From contig NZ_CP024307.1 in the NCBI RefSeq assembly GCF_002944405.1, positions 1,012,501 to 1,076,500 on the forward strand: a stretch of 64,000 nt of DNA. The letters are read 5' to 3'. The position numbers and the translations under genes are program-made. Positions 1 to 8,420 of this stretch are shown piece after piece. The notes under the pieces were generated by a model. It was not told where the DNA came from, searched no databases, and saw only the letters and a program-made list of their open reading frames with translations. Source of the stretch: Sinorhizobium fredii (lineage in GTDB: Bacteria > Pseudomonadota > Alphaproteobacteria > Rhizobiales > Rhizobiaceae). The stretch's first letter is position 1, and each line of letters starts with the position of its first letter.

Positions 1-828
1 CGCGAAAAGCGCGGCCGAGCCGAGGAACGGCTCGTCTCGGCCCGCGAGCGGCGCGTCGAGGTCGAGGCGCGGATACTGGAGGCGCTTTCCTGCGCACCGC
101 ACGAGGCGATGCGCCTGACTGGGCTGGCCGCCGATGCGGCGTTGCCCGACATGCGAGCCGTCGAGCGTGAGCTTGAGCGGCTGAAGATCGAGCGGGAGCG
201 CCTCGGCGCCGTCAACCTGCGTGCCGACGAGGAGCAGAAGGAGCTTTCTGAACGGCTGGCAGCACTCCTCAAGGAGCGCGATGACGTCATCGAGGCGATC
301 CGCAAGCTCCGGAGCGCCATCCAGAACCTCAATCGCGAGGGACGCGAACGGCTGATTGCCGCCTTCGACGTGGTCAATGTCCAGTTCCAGCGGCTCTTCA
401 CCCATCTCTTCGGCGGCGGCACCGCGGAACTGCAACTGATCGAGAGCGACGATCCGCTGGAGGCCGGCCTCGAAATCCTCGCCCGGCCGCCGGGCAAGAA
501 ACCGCAGACCATGACCTTGCTTTCCGGCGGCGAGCAGGCGCTGACGGCGATGGCGCTGATCTTCGCCGTCTTCCTCACCAATCCCGCGCCGATCTGCGTG
601 CTCGACGAAGTCGACGCACCGCTCGACGACCACAATGTCGAGCGCTACTGTAACCTGATGGATGAAATGGCCGCCTCGACCGAGACGCGCTTCATCATCA
701 TCACCCATAACCCGATCACCATGGCCCGCATGAACCGCCTGTTCGGCGTCACCATGGCCGAGCAGGGTGTTTCGCAGCTTGTCTCCGTCGACCTGCAGAC
801 GGCCGAGCGCATGCGCGAAGCGGTCTGA
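1..828 (+). CDS. smc: Chromosome segregation protein SMC, C-terminal part (5' truncated by window edge)
   Basis: The reading frame is open from base 1, so only the last 275 residues are present. SMC is the ATPase of the chromosome-condensing SMC-ScpAB complex. The first ~100 codons are charged and Glu/Arg-rich, as expected for the end of the coiled coil. They lead into the C-terminal ABC head with the signature LLSGGEQ (near base 520) and the Walker B stretch [13 protein letters not shown] (near 595), followed by the ITHN switch-histidine motif (near 705). The gene ends 146 bp before ppdK on the same strand. The call is secure because signature and Walker B are both in SMC form; the N-terminal head and hinge lie outside the window. 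Confidence 0.95.
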   Translation, partial: REKRGRAEERLVSARERRVEVEARILEALSCAPHEAMRLTGLAADAALPDMRAVERELERLKIERERLGAVNLRADEEQKELSERLAALLKERDDVIEAIRKLRSAIQNLNREGRERLIAAFDVVNVQFQRLFTHLFGGGTAELQLIESDDPLEAGLEILARPPGKKPQTMTLLSGGEQALTAMALIFAVFLTNPAPICVLDEVDAPLDDHNVERYCNLMDEMAASTETRFIIITHNPITMARMNRLFGVTMAEQGVSQLVSVDLQTAERMREAV

Positions 829-867
829 ACCGGCGGGCCATCCGCAGACGAGAGAGGCGACAGGCGC

Positions 868-899
868 TGCTGCATTTTTGATGCACTGCAGCAAAAATC
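868..899. promoter_or_regulatory. TGC-rich inverted repeats upstream of ppdK
   Basis: Two nested inverted repeats are visible: TGCTGCA (868-874) with TGCAGCA (887-893), and ATTTTTG (874-880) with CAAAAAT (892-898). They lie about 75-107 bp before the ppdK start. TGC-rich dyads of this kind are known targets of the PhaR/AniA carbon-storage regulator in alphaproteobacteria. Assigning that regulator here is inference. Confidence 0.35.
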
Positions 900-974
900 T
901 TCGCCGAGTGCATTTTCAGGCCGAACCATATACTGTAGATCGTCCATCGAACTGTTTCTGGGTGGAGAACAGGC

Positions 975-3665
975 ATGACGAAATGGGTCTACACCTTCGG
1001 CGGAGGCAAGGCCGAAGGGAGTGCGGGGGATCGCAACAGGCTGGGCGGCAAGGGCGCGAACCTTGCCGAAATGTGCAATCTCGGCCTGCCGGTGCCCCCC
1101 GGCCTGACCATCGTCACGGATGCCTGCAACAGCTATTTCGACAACGGCCGGGAAATGCCCGAAGGCCTGCGCGAGCAGGTCCGCGAGGGCATTGCCCGGA
1201 TGGAAGAGATCACCGGGCGCGTTTTCGGCGATACGGACCATCCGCTGCTTCTCTCGGTCCGTTCCGGCGCCCGCGCCTCGATGCCCGGCATGATGGATAC
1301 GGTCCTCAATCTCGGTCTCAACGATCAGTCGGTGCACGCGCTCGGACACGATGCCGGCGACGCGCGCTTCGCCTGGGACAGCTACCGCCGCTTCATCCAG
1401 ATGTATGGCGACGTCGTGATGGGCGTGGATCACGAGATCTTCGAAGAAATCCTCGAGGAAGAGAAGGCGCGGCTCGGCCACGAGCAGGATCCGGAGCTTT
1501 CGGCCGTCGAGTGGCAGCATGTCATCTCCCGCTACAAGGAAGCGATCGAGGAGGTGCTCGGCGAGCCCTTTCCGCAGGATCCGGAAGTCCAGCTCTGGGG
1601 TGCGATCGGCGCGGTCTTCTCGAGCTGGATGAACCCGCGTGCCATCACCTACCGGCATCTGCACGCCATTCCGGCCGCCTGGGGCACCGCCGTCAACGTT
1701 CAGGCGATGGTGTTCGGCAATCTCGGCAATTCGTCGGCAACCGGCGTCGCCTTCACCCGCAACCCGTCGACCGGCGCAAAGGAACTCTACGGCGAATTCC
1801 TGGTCAATGCGCAAGGGGAGGACGTGGTCGCCGGCATCCGCACGCCCCAGAACATCACCGAGGCCGCCCGGATCGCGTCCGGCTCCGATAAGCCGTCGCT
1901 GGAAAAGCTGATGCCGGAGGGCTTCGCCGAGTTCGAGGCGATCTGTCAGACGCTTGAGCGCCACTACCGCGACATGCAGGACCTCGAATTCACCATCGAG
2001 CGCGGCAAGCTCTGGATGCTGCAGACCCGCTCCGGCAAGCGCACCGCCAAGGCGGCGCTGAAGATCGCCGTCGACATGGCCGAGGAGGGCCTGATTTCCA
2101 AGGAAGAGGCCGTGGCGCGCATCGATCCGGCTTCGCTCGACCAGCTCCTGCATCCGACCATCGATCCGCATGCCCGCCGCGACATCATCGGCTCGGGGCT
2201 GCCGGCCTCGCCGGGGGCGGCGACGGGCGAGATCGTCTTCACCTCCGAGGAGGCGGTGCAGGCCGTCAAGGAAGGCCGCAAGGTCATCCTGGTCCGAGTC
2301 GAGACGAGCCCGGAGGACATCCACGGCATGCATGCGGCTCAGGGCATCCTGACGACACGCGGCGGCATGACGAGCCACGCCGCCGTCGTCGCCCGCGGCA
2401 TGGGCACGCCTTGCGTCTCCGGCGCCGGCAGCATCCGCGTCGATCAGCGGGGCGAGCTGCTGATCACCGCGAGCGTCACCCTGAAGAAGGGTGAGGTGAT
2501 CACTATCGACGGATCGTCGGGCCAAGTGCTGAAGGGCGAGATCGCCATGCTGCAGCCGGAGCTTTCGGGTGATTTCGGCAAGATCATGCAATGGGCCGAC
2601 CAGAGCCGCCGGATGACGGTGCGCACCAATGCCGAGACGCCCGCCGATGCGCGTGCCGCCCGCTCCTTCGGCGCCGAAGGCATTGGCCTCTGCCGCACAG
2701 AGCACATGTTCTTCGAGGACGACCGCATCAATGTGATGCGCGAGATGATCCTCGCCGAGGACGAGGAGGGCCGGCGTGCGGCACTTGCGAAGCTCTTGCC
2801 GATGCAGCGCTCCGACTTCGTGGAGCTCTTCTCGATCATGCACGGCCTGCCGGTGACGATCCGCCTTCTCGATCCGCCGCTGCACGAATTCCTGCCGAAG
2901 ACCGATGAGGAAATTGCCGAAGTCGCCGGCGTTCTGGCGCTCGACCCGGCGCATCTGCGTCAGCGGGTCGATGCGCTGCACGAGTTCAATCCGATGCTCG
3001 GCCATCGCGGCTGCCGGCTCGCGATCTCCCATCCGGAAATCGCCGAAATGCAGGCCCGCGCCATTTTTGAGGCGGCCGTCGAGGCGGCGCGCAGCACAGG
3101 TGCGCCGGTGGTTCCCGAGATCATGGTCCCGCTCGTCGGGCTGCGCGCGGAACTCGACTATGTCAAGGAACGGATCGATGCGGTCGCCAAGGAAGTGATC
3201 GGCGAGGCAGGCATCGGCATCGATTATCTGGTCGGCACGATGATCGAACTGCCGCGCGCCGCCTTGCGCGCCGACGTGATTGCCGAAGCGGCCGATTTCT
3301 TCTCCTTCGGCACCAATGACCTGACGCAGACGACCTTCGGTATTTCGCGCGACGATGCGGCCCAGTTTCTGGCCACCTATCAGCAGAAGGGCATCATCGA
3401 GCAGGATCCGTTCGTCTCGCTCGACTTCGACGGCGTAGGCGAACTGATCCAGCTTGCCGCCGAGCGCGGCCGCCGCACCAAGAACGGCCTGAAGCTCGGC
3501 ATTTGCGGCGAGCATGGCGGCGATCCGGCGTCAATCCGCTTCTGCGAGGAGGCCGGGCTCGACTATGTTTCCTGCTCGCCCTTCCGCGTGCCGATCGCCC
3601 GGCTGGCGGCCGCACAGGCGGCGATCAAGGGCAACGGCAAGACCGAGGCGCTGGCGGCAAGTTGA
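975..3665 (+). CDS. ppdK: Pyruvate, phosphate dikinase
   Basis: 896 residues, the usual length of bacterial PPDK. The enzyme interconverts pyruvate, ATP and Pi with PEP, AMP and PPi in the cytoplasm, and in rhizobia contributes to PEP supply beside PEP carboxykinase. An N-terminal nucleotide-binding domain starts near GGKGANLAEM. The swivelling phosphohistidine domain carries GGMTSHAAVVARGMG, with the catalytic His near residue 468. The C-terminal PEP/pyruvate barrel carries FGTNDLTQ and GICGEHGG, with the active-site Cys near residue 844. The ATG follows GGTGGAGAACAGGC. It probably has its own promoter, given the 146-bp gap after smc and the dyad in it. Confidence 0.97.
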   Translation: MTKWVYTFGGGKAEGSAGDRNRLGGKGANLAEMCNLGLPVPPGLTIVTDACNSYFDNGREMPEGLREQVREGIARMEEITGRVFGDTDHPLLLSVRSGARASMPGMMDTVLNLGLNDQSVHALGHDAGDARFAWDSYRRFIQMYGDVVMGVDHEIFEEILEEEKARLGHEQDPELSAVEWQHVISRYKEAIEEVLGEPFPQDPEVQLWGAIGAVFSSWMNPRAITYRHLHAIPAAWGTAVNVQAMVFGNLGNSSATGVAFTRNPSTGAKELYGEFLVNAQGEDVVAGIRTPQNITEAARIASGSDKPSLEKLMPEGFAEFEAICQTLERHYRDMQDLEFTIERGKLWMLQTRSGKRTAKAALKIAVDMAEEGLISKEEAVARIDPASLDQLLHPTIDPHARRDIIGSGLPASPGAATGEIVFTSEEAVQAVKEGRKVILVRVETSPEDIHGMHAAQGILTTRGGMTSHAAVVARGMGTPCVSGAGSIRVDQRGELLITASVTLKKGEVITIDGSSGQVLKGEIAMLQPELSGDFGKIMQWADQSRRMTVRTNAETPADARAARSFGAEGIGLCRTEHMFFEDDRINVMREMILAEDEEGRRAALAKLLPMQRSDFVELFSIMHGLPVTIRLLDPPLHEFLPKTDEEIAEVAGVLALDPAHLRQRVDALHEFNPMLGHRGCRLAISHPEIAEMQARAIFEAAVEAARSTGAPVVPEIMVPLVGLRAELDYVKERIDAVAKEVIGEAGIGIDYLVGTMIELPRAALRADVIAEAADFFSFGTNDLTQTTFGISRDDAAQFLATYQQKGIIEQDPFVSLDFDGVGELIQLAAERGRRTKNGLKLGICGEHGGDPASIRFCEEAGLDYVSCSPFRVPIARLAAAQAAIKGNGKTEALAAS

Positions 3666-3684
3666 CGGCTGGCCTGCGTCCGCC

Positions 3685-3930
3685 TTAATACCAATACGGT
3701 CTTCGCAACAGTATGTCGCTTTCGTAGCGGAAGGCGCGCGCTTCGGCGCGGCGGTCGAGTTCTATGCGTTGCAGGCAGGTCGCGAACGCATCCGTGCCGC
3801 GGCGAAAGCCATAGGAGGCGCAGGTCGTTTCGTCCCTTGCGCGCCGCTCCTGCGGGGACACCGTCTGGCAGCCGGCAAGCACTATTCCTGTTGCAGCGAG
3901 TGTCAGCAGTCTGACTGTCGTCGTATTCAT
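3685..3930 (-). CDS. Small lipoprotein, function unknown
   Basis: 81 residues from the ATG at 3928-3930, which is preceded on the minus strand by AGGAGG; an upstream in-frame extension to 3978 has no such site. The N-terminus is a short hydrophobic signal ending in the lipobox LAGC (about residues 16-19), so the protein should be lipidated and exported. The rest has two further Cys and a Tyr/Arg-rich tail (RRPYWY). It is convergent with ppdK, 19 bp apart. I do not recognise a named domain; small lipoproteins of this sort are common in Rhizobiales. Confidence 0.75.
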   Translation of the reverse strand: MNTTTVRLLTLAATGIVLAGCQTVSPQERRARDETTCASYGFRRGTDAFATCLQRIELDRRAEARAFRYESDILLRRPYWY

Positions 3931-4010
3931 TCCTGCCTCCTGATCGGCGCTCGCTCGCGCAACTGAGATCGGCGGCATGTCGGCTCGTCCTCCGCGCGAT
4001 GAAATTGCTA

Positions 4011-4116
4011 CTGCATGTCTTTGTCCTTAAATCGTCCTCGATTTAAGGACAAAGGCATGCAGCAATTCAAAGTGCTACAGCGGCCTTTGCGCGTGACAAG
4101 ACGCGCGACGCTGTAG
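4011..4116 (+). repeat. RIME-like intergenic element, copy A
   Basis: About 106 bp built of two palindromes. The first (4011-4062) has ~24-bp arms beginning CTGCATG and centred on TCCT, with only a T/G wobble as mismatch. The second (4075-4116) has outer arms CTACAGCG and CGCTGTAG and inner arms GCGCGT and ACGCGC. Two related copies occur at 4866-4963 (opposite orientation) and 58485-58587. Size and two-palindrome design match the rhizobial intergenic mosaic elements called RIME; the family name is from memory. Confidence 0.7.
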
Positions 4117-4211
4117 GCAGGAAGGACGCATGGTTGCGGGTCTGCGGGCGCGATTCAACGGCAACAAGAATATCATGCGCCGCTGGATAGTGGCGATTAA
4201 TCTCGGCTGCT

Positions 4212-4601
4212 TCAGATCCGCTCGAGCACGCCGACGAAAGCCTCGGCGAAGCTGGTGAGACCGGCGGTGCGCTCGCTCGGCTGCTCGACGCGGATCGAAC
4301 TTCCATCCTCATTCAGGCAGACGAAGAGGATCGTTTCCGCCTGATCGCCGGCCGTGCCGTGGCGGAGGACGGCAATGGTCAGGCAATTGTCGACAAGGCC
4401 GGAGGCAGGCAGGACGAAGAGGAACTCGCCGCCGATCTCGGCGGCAACCGTGCGGACAAAGGACGAGAAATCATCCTTGTTGCCGGAGAAGCGGTCGAGG
4501 GAGAGCTCGAGTTCGAGCAGCGCCATCGGAAGGGCAGCGTCTCCGCCGGGCGGCGGAGGGGCGGCAACGGCGATTTCCGAACGTGTCTCCGATGCGGTCA
4601 T
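4212..4601 (-). CDS. Conserved-looking protein of unknown function
   Basis: 129 residues with an ATG at 4599-4601 preceded by GGAGAGAGATC. The N-terminus is low in complexity (AAPPPPGGD). Then comes a compact alpha/beta sequence with a hydrophobic strand (GGEFLFVLPASG) and a segment ETILFVCLNEDG. There is no signal peptide or membrane span, so it is probably cytoplasmic. I do not recognise the family. It is flanked on both sides by RIME-like elements in inverted orientation (4011-4116 and 4866-4963) and has no operon partner. Confidence 0.7.
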   Translation of the reverse strand: MTASETRSEIAVAAPPPPGGDAALPMALLELELSLDRFSGNKDDFSSFVRTVAAEIGGEFLFVLPASGLVDNCLTIAVLRHGTAGDQAETILFVCLNEDGSSIRVEQPSERTAGLTSFAEAFVGVLERI

Positions 4602-5005
4602 GATCTCTCTCCGTTGTCACGGCGCCTCTATGCCGCCGTGTGTCTTTTCAGGCAGGCGGAGGCCGTTGGCCTACTTTGATCTGCTGCCAGTTTCCCTGGG
4701 CGCTGGTCGGCGCGGCAACCGGCAAGGCTGCCGAATGTTCAACTGAAATAACTGGTTAACGAGAATGGCGAATTTGCGGCAGAAATACAACCGATGCGCT
4801 CATACTCTTTTCGGGCGAATTCAAGGCGTGCAAAAGCGCGTGGTTCCCACGGAAAGCGCCATGGTCTACAGCGCCGCGCGCCTAATGAGACGCGCAAACG
4901 TAGCACTTTGAATTGCTGCATGATTCTGTCCCTAAATCGATTCCGATTTGGGGGATCTTGCATTAAGAAGGGCAAAGACTTTTCCGCGGGGATCGATTCC
5001 GTTTC
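4602..5005. other. Intergenic region holding a RIME-like repeat
   Basis: About 400 bp without a convincing gene. Its main content is the inverted RIME-like copy B at 4866-4963. The region carries promoters for the divergent genes on either side, but I could not pick a clear -35/-10 pair. Confidence 0.5.
4866..4963 (-). repeat. RIME-like intergenic element, copy B (inverted)
   Basis: This reads as a diverged reverse complement of copy A. It starts with the palindrome beginning CTACAGCGCCGCGCG, then has the shared spacer CACTTTGAATTGCTGCAT (reverse of the ATGCAGCAATTC segment in copy A), then the AAATCG/CGATTT palindrome. The second palindrome is partly decayed. Confidence 0.65.
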
Positions 5006-5914
5006 ATGATGGTCCGCTACGAGCGTCCCTATTCCCATGCCGCCCACTGGGCGCGATTGTGCGCCCGCATAGGCTTCGTCATTTTCGTGCTGTCGCTTGC
5101 CGCGCACCGCTTCGGCCCCTTGACCACCCCGCATTTTCTGGCGCTGGCAGGCTTTGCCGTGACTTTCGCCCTAGTGGCCGTCCTGCTTGCGGCAATCGGT
5201 CTGACGCGCCTTTGGCGGGTTGCGGCAATCGGCGGGACCGCTTCGGTCTCGGCGCTCTTCTATGCGGCGCTCCCGCTCGGCTTTTTCTTCTATGGGGCGG
5301 CGCAATATCTGACGCGCCCGGCGATCTACGATGTGAGCACCGATACGGCGACGCCGCCGCCCTGGATCAAGGCGCCCGTCGTCGAGGAGAGCTGGATCAA
5401 ACGCCGGCCGATCGTGACGCCCGAGGATCGCGAAGCGCAGATCGCGGCCTATCCGGGGCTCACGGGACGGCGTTACGACGGCGCGCTTGACCGCGTTTTC
5501 CAGGGCGTCCGCAAGGTCGTCGAGGCAACTCGGGTCGGCATCACCGCGGAACTCGGCGTCGAGAACGCACGTGCCGATCTCGAGGATCTTGCCGTTGGCC
5601 CCAGCGAGGGGGCGGACACGAGCCGGGGACCGGAGGCCATTCCGGTTCCGGCTACGCGCCCGGCGCCCGATATCGATGTCGGCATACCGGGGCGCCAAGC
5701 CAGCGATATCGTTCTACAGGGGGAATGGCTCACGCTGATCGTCGGCTTCCGTTTCGACGTGCTGATCCGGCTGCGTGAAGAGGCGGAAACCACGCTCGTC
5801 GACCTGCGCGTCTCCTCGCGCTACGGCCAGCACGATCTCGGCATGGGCGCCAGTTTCGCGGAAGAGTTCTTGCGCGCGCTCGATGCCGAGCTTCTTGGGA
5901 TTGCTGGCGATTAA
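5006..5914 (+). CDS. DUF1499 family membrane protein
   Basis: 302 residues. Three hydrophobic segments fill the first ~105 residues (about 22-40, 47-67 and 75-100). They are followed by a soluble DUF1499-type domain with the characteristic start DVSTD..PPPW and a C-terminal half with repeated beta-type stretches (WLTLIVGFRFDVLIRLR). DUF1499 is widespread in alphaproteobacteria and its function is unknown. Two ATG codons sit in tandem at 5006 and 5009; either may be used. The gene is convergent with the MBL hydrolase, only 6 bp apart. Confidence 0.85.
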   Translation: MMVRYERPYSHAAHWARLCARIGFVIFVLSLAAHRFGPLTTPHFLALAGFAVTFALVAVLLAAIGLTRLWRVAAIGGTASVSALFYAALPLGFFFYGAAQYLTRPAIYDVSTDTATPPPWIKAPVVEESWIKRRPIVTPEDREAQIAAYPGLTGRRYDGALDRVFQGVRKVVEATRVGITAELGVENARADLEDLAVGPSEGADTSRGPEAIPVPATRPAPDIDVGIPGRQASDIVLQGEWLTLIVGFRFDVLIRLREEAETTLVDLRVSSRYGQHDLGMGASFAEEFLRALDAELLGIAGD

Positions 5915-5920
5915 TCTCGC

Positions 5921-6832
5921 TCAGGCGACCAGCCGGTATTCGCCAAGAAGCGATGGCGGGCCGTTGGTCTCGATGCGGCCCTGTTCGATCAGGTCCTCGA
6001 TATGGGCGAGCACCGAAAGCGCCGCTGCGCCGTGCAGACGCGGATCGGTCGAGGCGTAGATCACCTTCACCATGTCGGGAATATTCCGGTCGCCGGCGCG
6101 CAGCCGCTCCAGCACGGCGCGTTCGCGCATCTTACGGTGCGCCTTGAGGGCCCGCAGGAAGGAGGCGGGCTCGCTCACCGGGCCGCCATGGCCGGGCAAA
6201 TAGAGCCGGTCGTCGCGCAAGAGCAGCTTGTCGAGCGAGGCCATATAGTCGGCCATGGCGCCGTCCGGCGGTGCGACGATGGTCGTTGCCCAGGCCATCA
6301 CGTGATCGGCGGAAAACAGAATGCCGGTGCCGTCGAGCCCGAAGGCCATGTGGTTGGCGGTGTGTCCCGGCGTGGCGATCGCCGTCAGGCTCCAGCCGTC
6401 GCCCTCGATCCGTACGCCGTCTTGAAGTGCAATGTCGGGCGCGAAATCCATGTCCGAGCTTTCGGCGAAGGGGTTGGTCTCGCCGGCGTGCAAGGGGCGG
6501 GCGGCCCGGTGCGGCCCCTCGCCGACGACAATGGCCCCGGTCGCTTGGCTGAGCCGGCGGACGAGGGGCGAGTGGTCGCGATGCGTATGGCTGACGGCGA
6601 TGTGCGTTACCTCGCGCCCTTCGAGTGCCGCCATCAGCGCCTGAAAATGCGCCTCATCTTCCGGGCCCGGATCGATCACCGCGACCGAGAGGCGGCCGAC
6701 GATGTAGGTGTTGGTGCCATGAAAGGTAAAGGGCCCGGGATTGTTGACGGTGATGCGCTGAACGCCGTCTGCCACCGTCACTGCCTCGCCATGGGCTGGC
6801 TTGAAATCGAGGTCGAATTCCGGTCCCTGCAT
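5921..6832 (-). CDS. MBL-fold metallo-hydrolase (LACTB2-like)
   Basis: 303 residues from the ATG at 6830-6832, which follows AGGAACAGACGC; an in-frame ATG at 6853 would add seven basic residues. The metal site HTHRDH (His82, His84, Asp86, His87) is intact, as are the later TPGHTANH and LPGHGGPV motifs. A C-terminal helical region (about 230-300) resembles the winged-helix tail of LACTB2-type hydrolases. It is likely a cytoplasmic zinc hydrolase with an undetermined substrate (thioester or nucleic acid substrates occur in relatives). Convergent with the DUF1499 gene. Confidence 0.88.
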   Translation of the reverse strand: MQGPEFDLDFKPAHGEAVTVADGVQRITVNNPGPFTFHGTNTYIVGRLSVAVIDPGPEDEAHFQALMAALEGREVTHIAVSHTHRDHSPLVRRLSQATGAIVVGEGPHRAARPLHAGETNPFAESSDMDFAPDIALQDGVRIEGDGWSLTAIATPGHTANHMAFGLDGTGILFSADHVMAWATTIVAPPDGAMADYMASLDKLLLRDDRLYLPGHGGPVSEPASFLRALKAHRKMRERAVLERLRAGDRNIPDMVKVIYASTDPRLHGAAALSVLAHIEDLIEQGRIETNGPPSLLGEYRLVA

Positions 6833-7232
6833 GCGTCTGTTCCTGCGCTCCATCTTCGACCAACGACCTCATGCCCTCTCCTCGGCCCCGAGGGCTAGCC
6901 CCCGGTCACGGGAAGAGGAGACTGAGGGCGCGCCGCGGTCGCCTTCGCCCCGCTCGCGGGGATTAGGTGCCGGCAGGTGGATGAGGGGCGAGTCGATCGC
7001 GATGAGCAACATTGGTTCGAGTTTCACTCGCGAGTGACAATAGGCCAAAGCGTGGAAGGAAGAAACGGTACACCGGTTCGGATTGTCGCGAGCAGCGACC
7101 GCTGGATTGAACGGTCGGGGTTAGCGGAAATGGGCCAACAAAATGCAGGCAAAGCGAAGTTAAGCATTGTGAGCACGCACGAGCTTTGCTAATCAGGCGC
7201 TCGATTTGGCGAGCGCACTGCCGCCAATCCGT
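6833..7232. other. Intergenic region with decayed REP-like element
   Basis: About 400 bp between the MBL hydrolase and tRNA-Gln. The part at 6870-6990 shows CCCCGCTCGCGGGG and an end resembling GGATGAGGGG, a decayed copy of the REP-like element seen at 14583 and 17848. A perfect 14-bp palindrome TCACTCGCGAGTGA lies at 7024-7037. No gene is convincing. Confidence 0.45.
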
Positions 7233-7307
7233 TGGGGCGTAGCCAAGCGGTAAGGCAGCGGTTTTTGGTACCGCCATTCCCTGGTTCGAATCCAGGCGCC
7301 CCAGCCA
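7233..7307 (+). tRNA. tRNA-Gln (anticodon TTG)
   Basis: A complete cloverleaf. The acceptor stem is TGGGGCG (7233-7239) with CGCCCCA (7297-7303). The anticodon stem GCGGT/ACCGC encloses loop TTTTGGT, giving anticodon TTG. The T arm is CCTGG-TTCGAAT-CCAGG. The discriminator is G and CCA is encoded at 7305-7307. It reads CAA (and CAG by wobble) codons. Confidence 0.96.
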
Positions 7308-7330
7308 CCGCCGAACGCTCTCCAGATGTC

Positions 7331-7363
7331 AAAAACAAAACCCGCCGACTTTCGTCAGCGGGT
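7331..7363 (-). terminator. Rho-independent terminator of the lipoprotein gene at 7390
   Basis: On the minus strand, ACCCGCTGAC and GTCGGCGGGT form a 10-bp stem (one T-G wobble) around a GAAA tetraloop, followed by TTTTGTTTTT. It sits 27 bp past the stop of the 7390-7803 gene. Confidence 0.9.
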
Positions 7364-7389
7364 CACGCGGATGAACGGTGTGCGCGTCT

Positions 7390-7803
7390 TCACTCCGCCT
7401 TGGCGCCGCCCAAAAACTCCTCGCACCAGCTCGGGCCGTTCGCGCGCTTGCGGTCGCCGGCGATGCGGATCGAGCGGATGACGTAGTCGGAGGAGACGGT
7501 GAGCTGGACGGCGCAGCTCAGATATTCGGTGCGGGCGGCCGCGATGCGCTTGCCGCGCTTGCCGTCGGCGGTCTTTTCGTATTCGGCCGGGATCCTGCGG
7601 GTCTTGTAGCCGCCCTTCCAGCTATAGACGGTGTCGCTACCGGCTTCGACGTCGGAAATTGGCGGGCCGAACTGGGCGAAGAAGGCGCCGGCCGGCTGGC
7701 CGAGCCAGCGTTTCTCGACCTCGTTGCGCGCCACTCCGGTCGTCGTCGTGCAGCCGGCGAGCACCAGCGCAAGGCCGGCCGCCGTCATCATGCGGAAATT
7801 CAT
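7390..7803 (-). CDS. Lipoprotein of unknown function
   Basis: 137 residues. The N-terminus MNFRMMTAAGLALVLAGC is a lipoprotein signal with lipobox LAGC (Cys about residue 18), so the mature protein should be membrane-anchored in the periplasm. The remainder holds WLGQPAGAFFAQFGPP and VYSWKGGY, a pattern seen in small rhizobial lipoproteins that I cannot name further. The ATG follows AAAGGGACAGAG. It is a single-gene transcript ended by the strong hairpin at 7331-7363. Confidence 0.8.
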   Translation of the reverse strand: MNFRMMTAAGLALVLAGCTTTTGVARNEVEKRWLGQPAGAFFAQFGPPISDVEAGSDTVYSWKGGYKTRRIPAEYEKTADGKRGKRIAAARTEYLSCAVQLTVSSDYVIRSIRIAGDRKRANGPSWCEEFLGGAKAE

Positions 7804-8092
7804 GTCTCTGTCCCTTTGTCTGTGCTTAAATTCTGCGGCGCGGAAAGGCCGGACGCCCGGATTTCCTTGCGTTCCGGCGTGGCTCTAGCGCCAAAAACGA
7901 CGAAAGAAAATCGCCGTGGGACCCTGCGAACGAGGAAAATCCGAAGCGTTGCAGAAACGCCCTATTGCCACGCATGGGCGAGGAGTTGATGGGCATGTCG
8001 CCGCCCGGAATTTTTTGGATGAGCCCACCTTCTTTTTTGAGTTTGGCGCTTGTGAAAACGAAAATGCTGTTCTATAGAGGCGCCGCTGGTCA

Positions 8093-8169
8093 CGGAGTGT
8101 AGCGCAGTCTGGTAGCGCACCACGTTCGGGACGTGGGGGTCGTGTGTTCGAATCACACCACTCCGACCA
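8093..8169 (+). tRNA. tRNA-Pro (anticodon CGG)
   Basis: A complete cloverleaf. The acceptor stem is CGGAGTG (8093-8099) with CACTCCG (8159-8165). The anticodon stem CCACG/CGTGG encloses TTCGGGA, giving anticodon CGG. The T arm is GTGTG-TTCGAAT-CACAC. The discriminator is A, followed by encoded CCA at 8167-8169. It reads CCG. The ~290 bp upstream (7804-8092) contain no gene I can support. Confidence 0.96.
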
Positions 8170-8374
8170 GCTAAATCAATCAGTTACGCGCAGTGTTTCT
8201 TCGATTCCGACATCTCGGGAGCGATAGCGTTTGACGTGTCACCCGTCTGGACGTCCGTTGCGCCTCGCGGCCCGCAGCAGGTCCGGTTCGGGCGCGGTTC
8301 TGGCCAATGCCTCTATCGGGACAGACAGTCTGAAAGGACCGCAATCAAAATTCTGCCGGCACGAACGACGCATG

Positions 8375-8400
8375 AAAAAGGGGCCACGAAGGCCCCTTTT
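8375..8400 (-). terminator. cysN: Rho-independent terminator after cysN (bidirectional)
   Basis: GGGGCC and GGCCCC form a stem around ACGAA, flanked by AAAAA on one side and TTTT on the other. It can therefore terminate in both directions. It lies 21 bp past the cysN stop. Between tRNA-Pro and this hairpin (8170-8374) I see no gene. Confidence 0.85.
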
Positions 8401-8420
8401 CACGTCTTGGATATTCCCGC

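Noticed and set aside
645..3515. 956-codon open frame antisense to ppdK
   Set aside because: It is the mirror of a highly biased GC-rich gene. Its product is His/Arg/Asp-rich without a domain, and it overlaps smc and ppdK, which are certain.
4011..4963. Inverted elements as ends of an insertion sequence
   Set aside because: No transposase lies between them, the elements are two-palindrome intergenic repeats, and a third copy stands alone at 58485.
7233..8169. tRNA genes as an integration site for a mobile island
   Set aside because: No integrase, no direct repeat of the tRNA 3' ends and no change in neighbouring gene type.
8170..8374. Possible sRNA between tRNA-Pro and the cysN terminator
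   Set aside because: The terminator is bidirectional, but no promoter or conserved structure could be identified on the plus strand.
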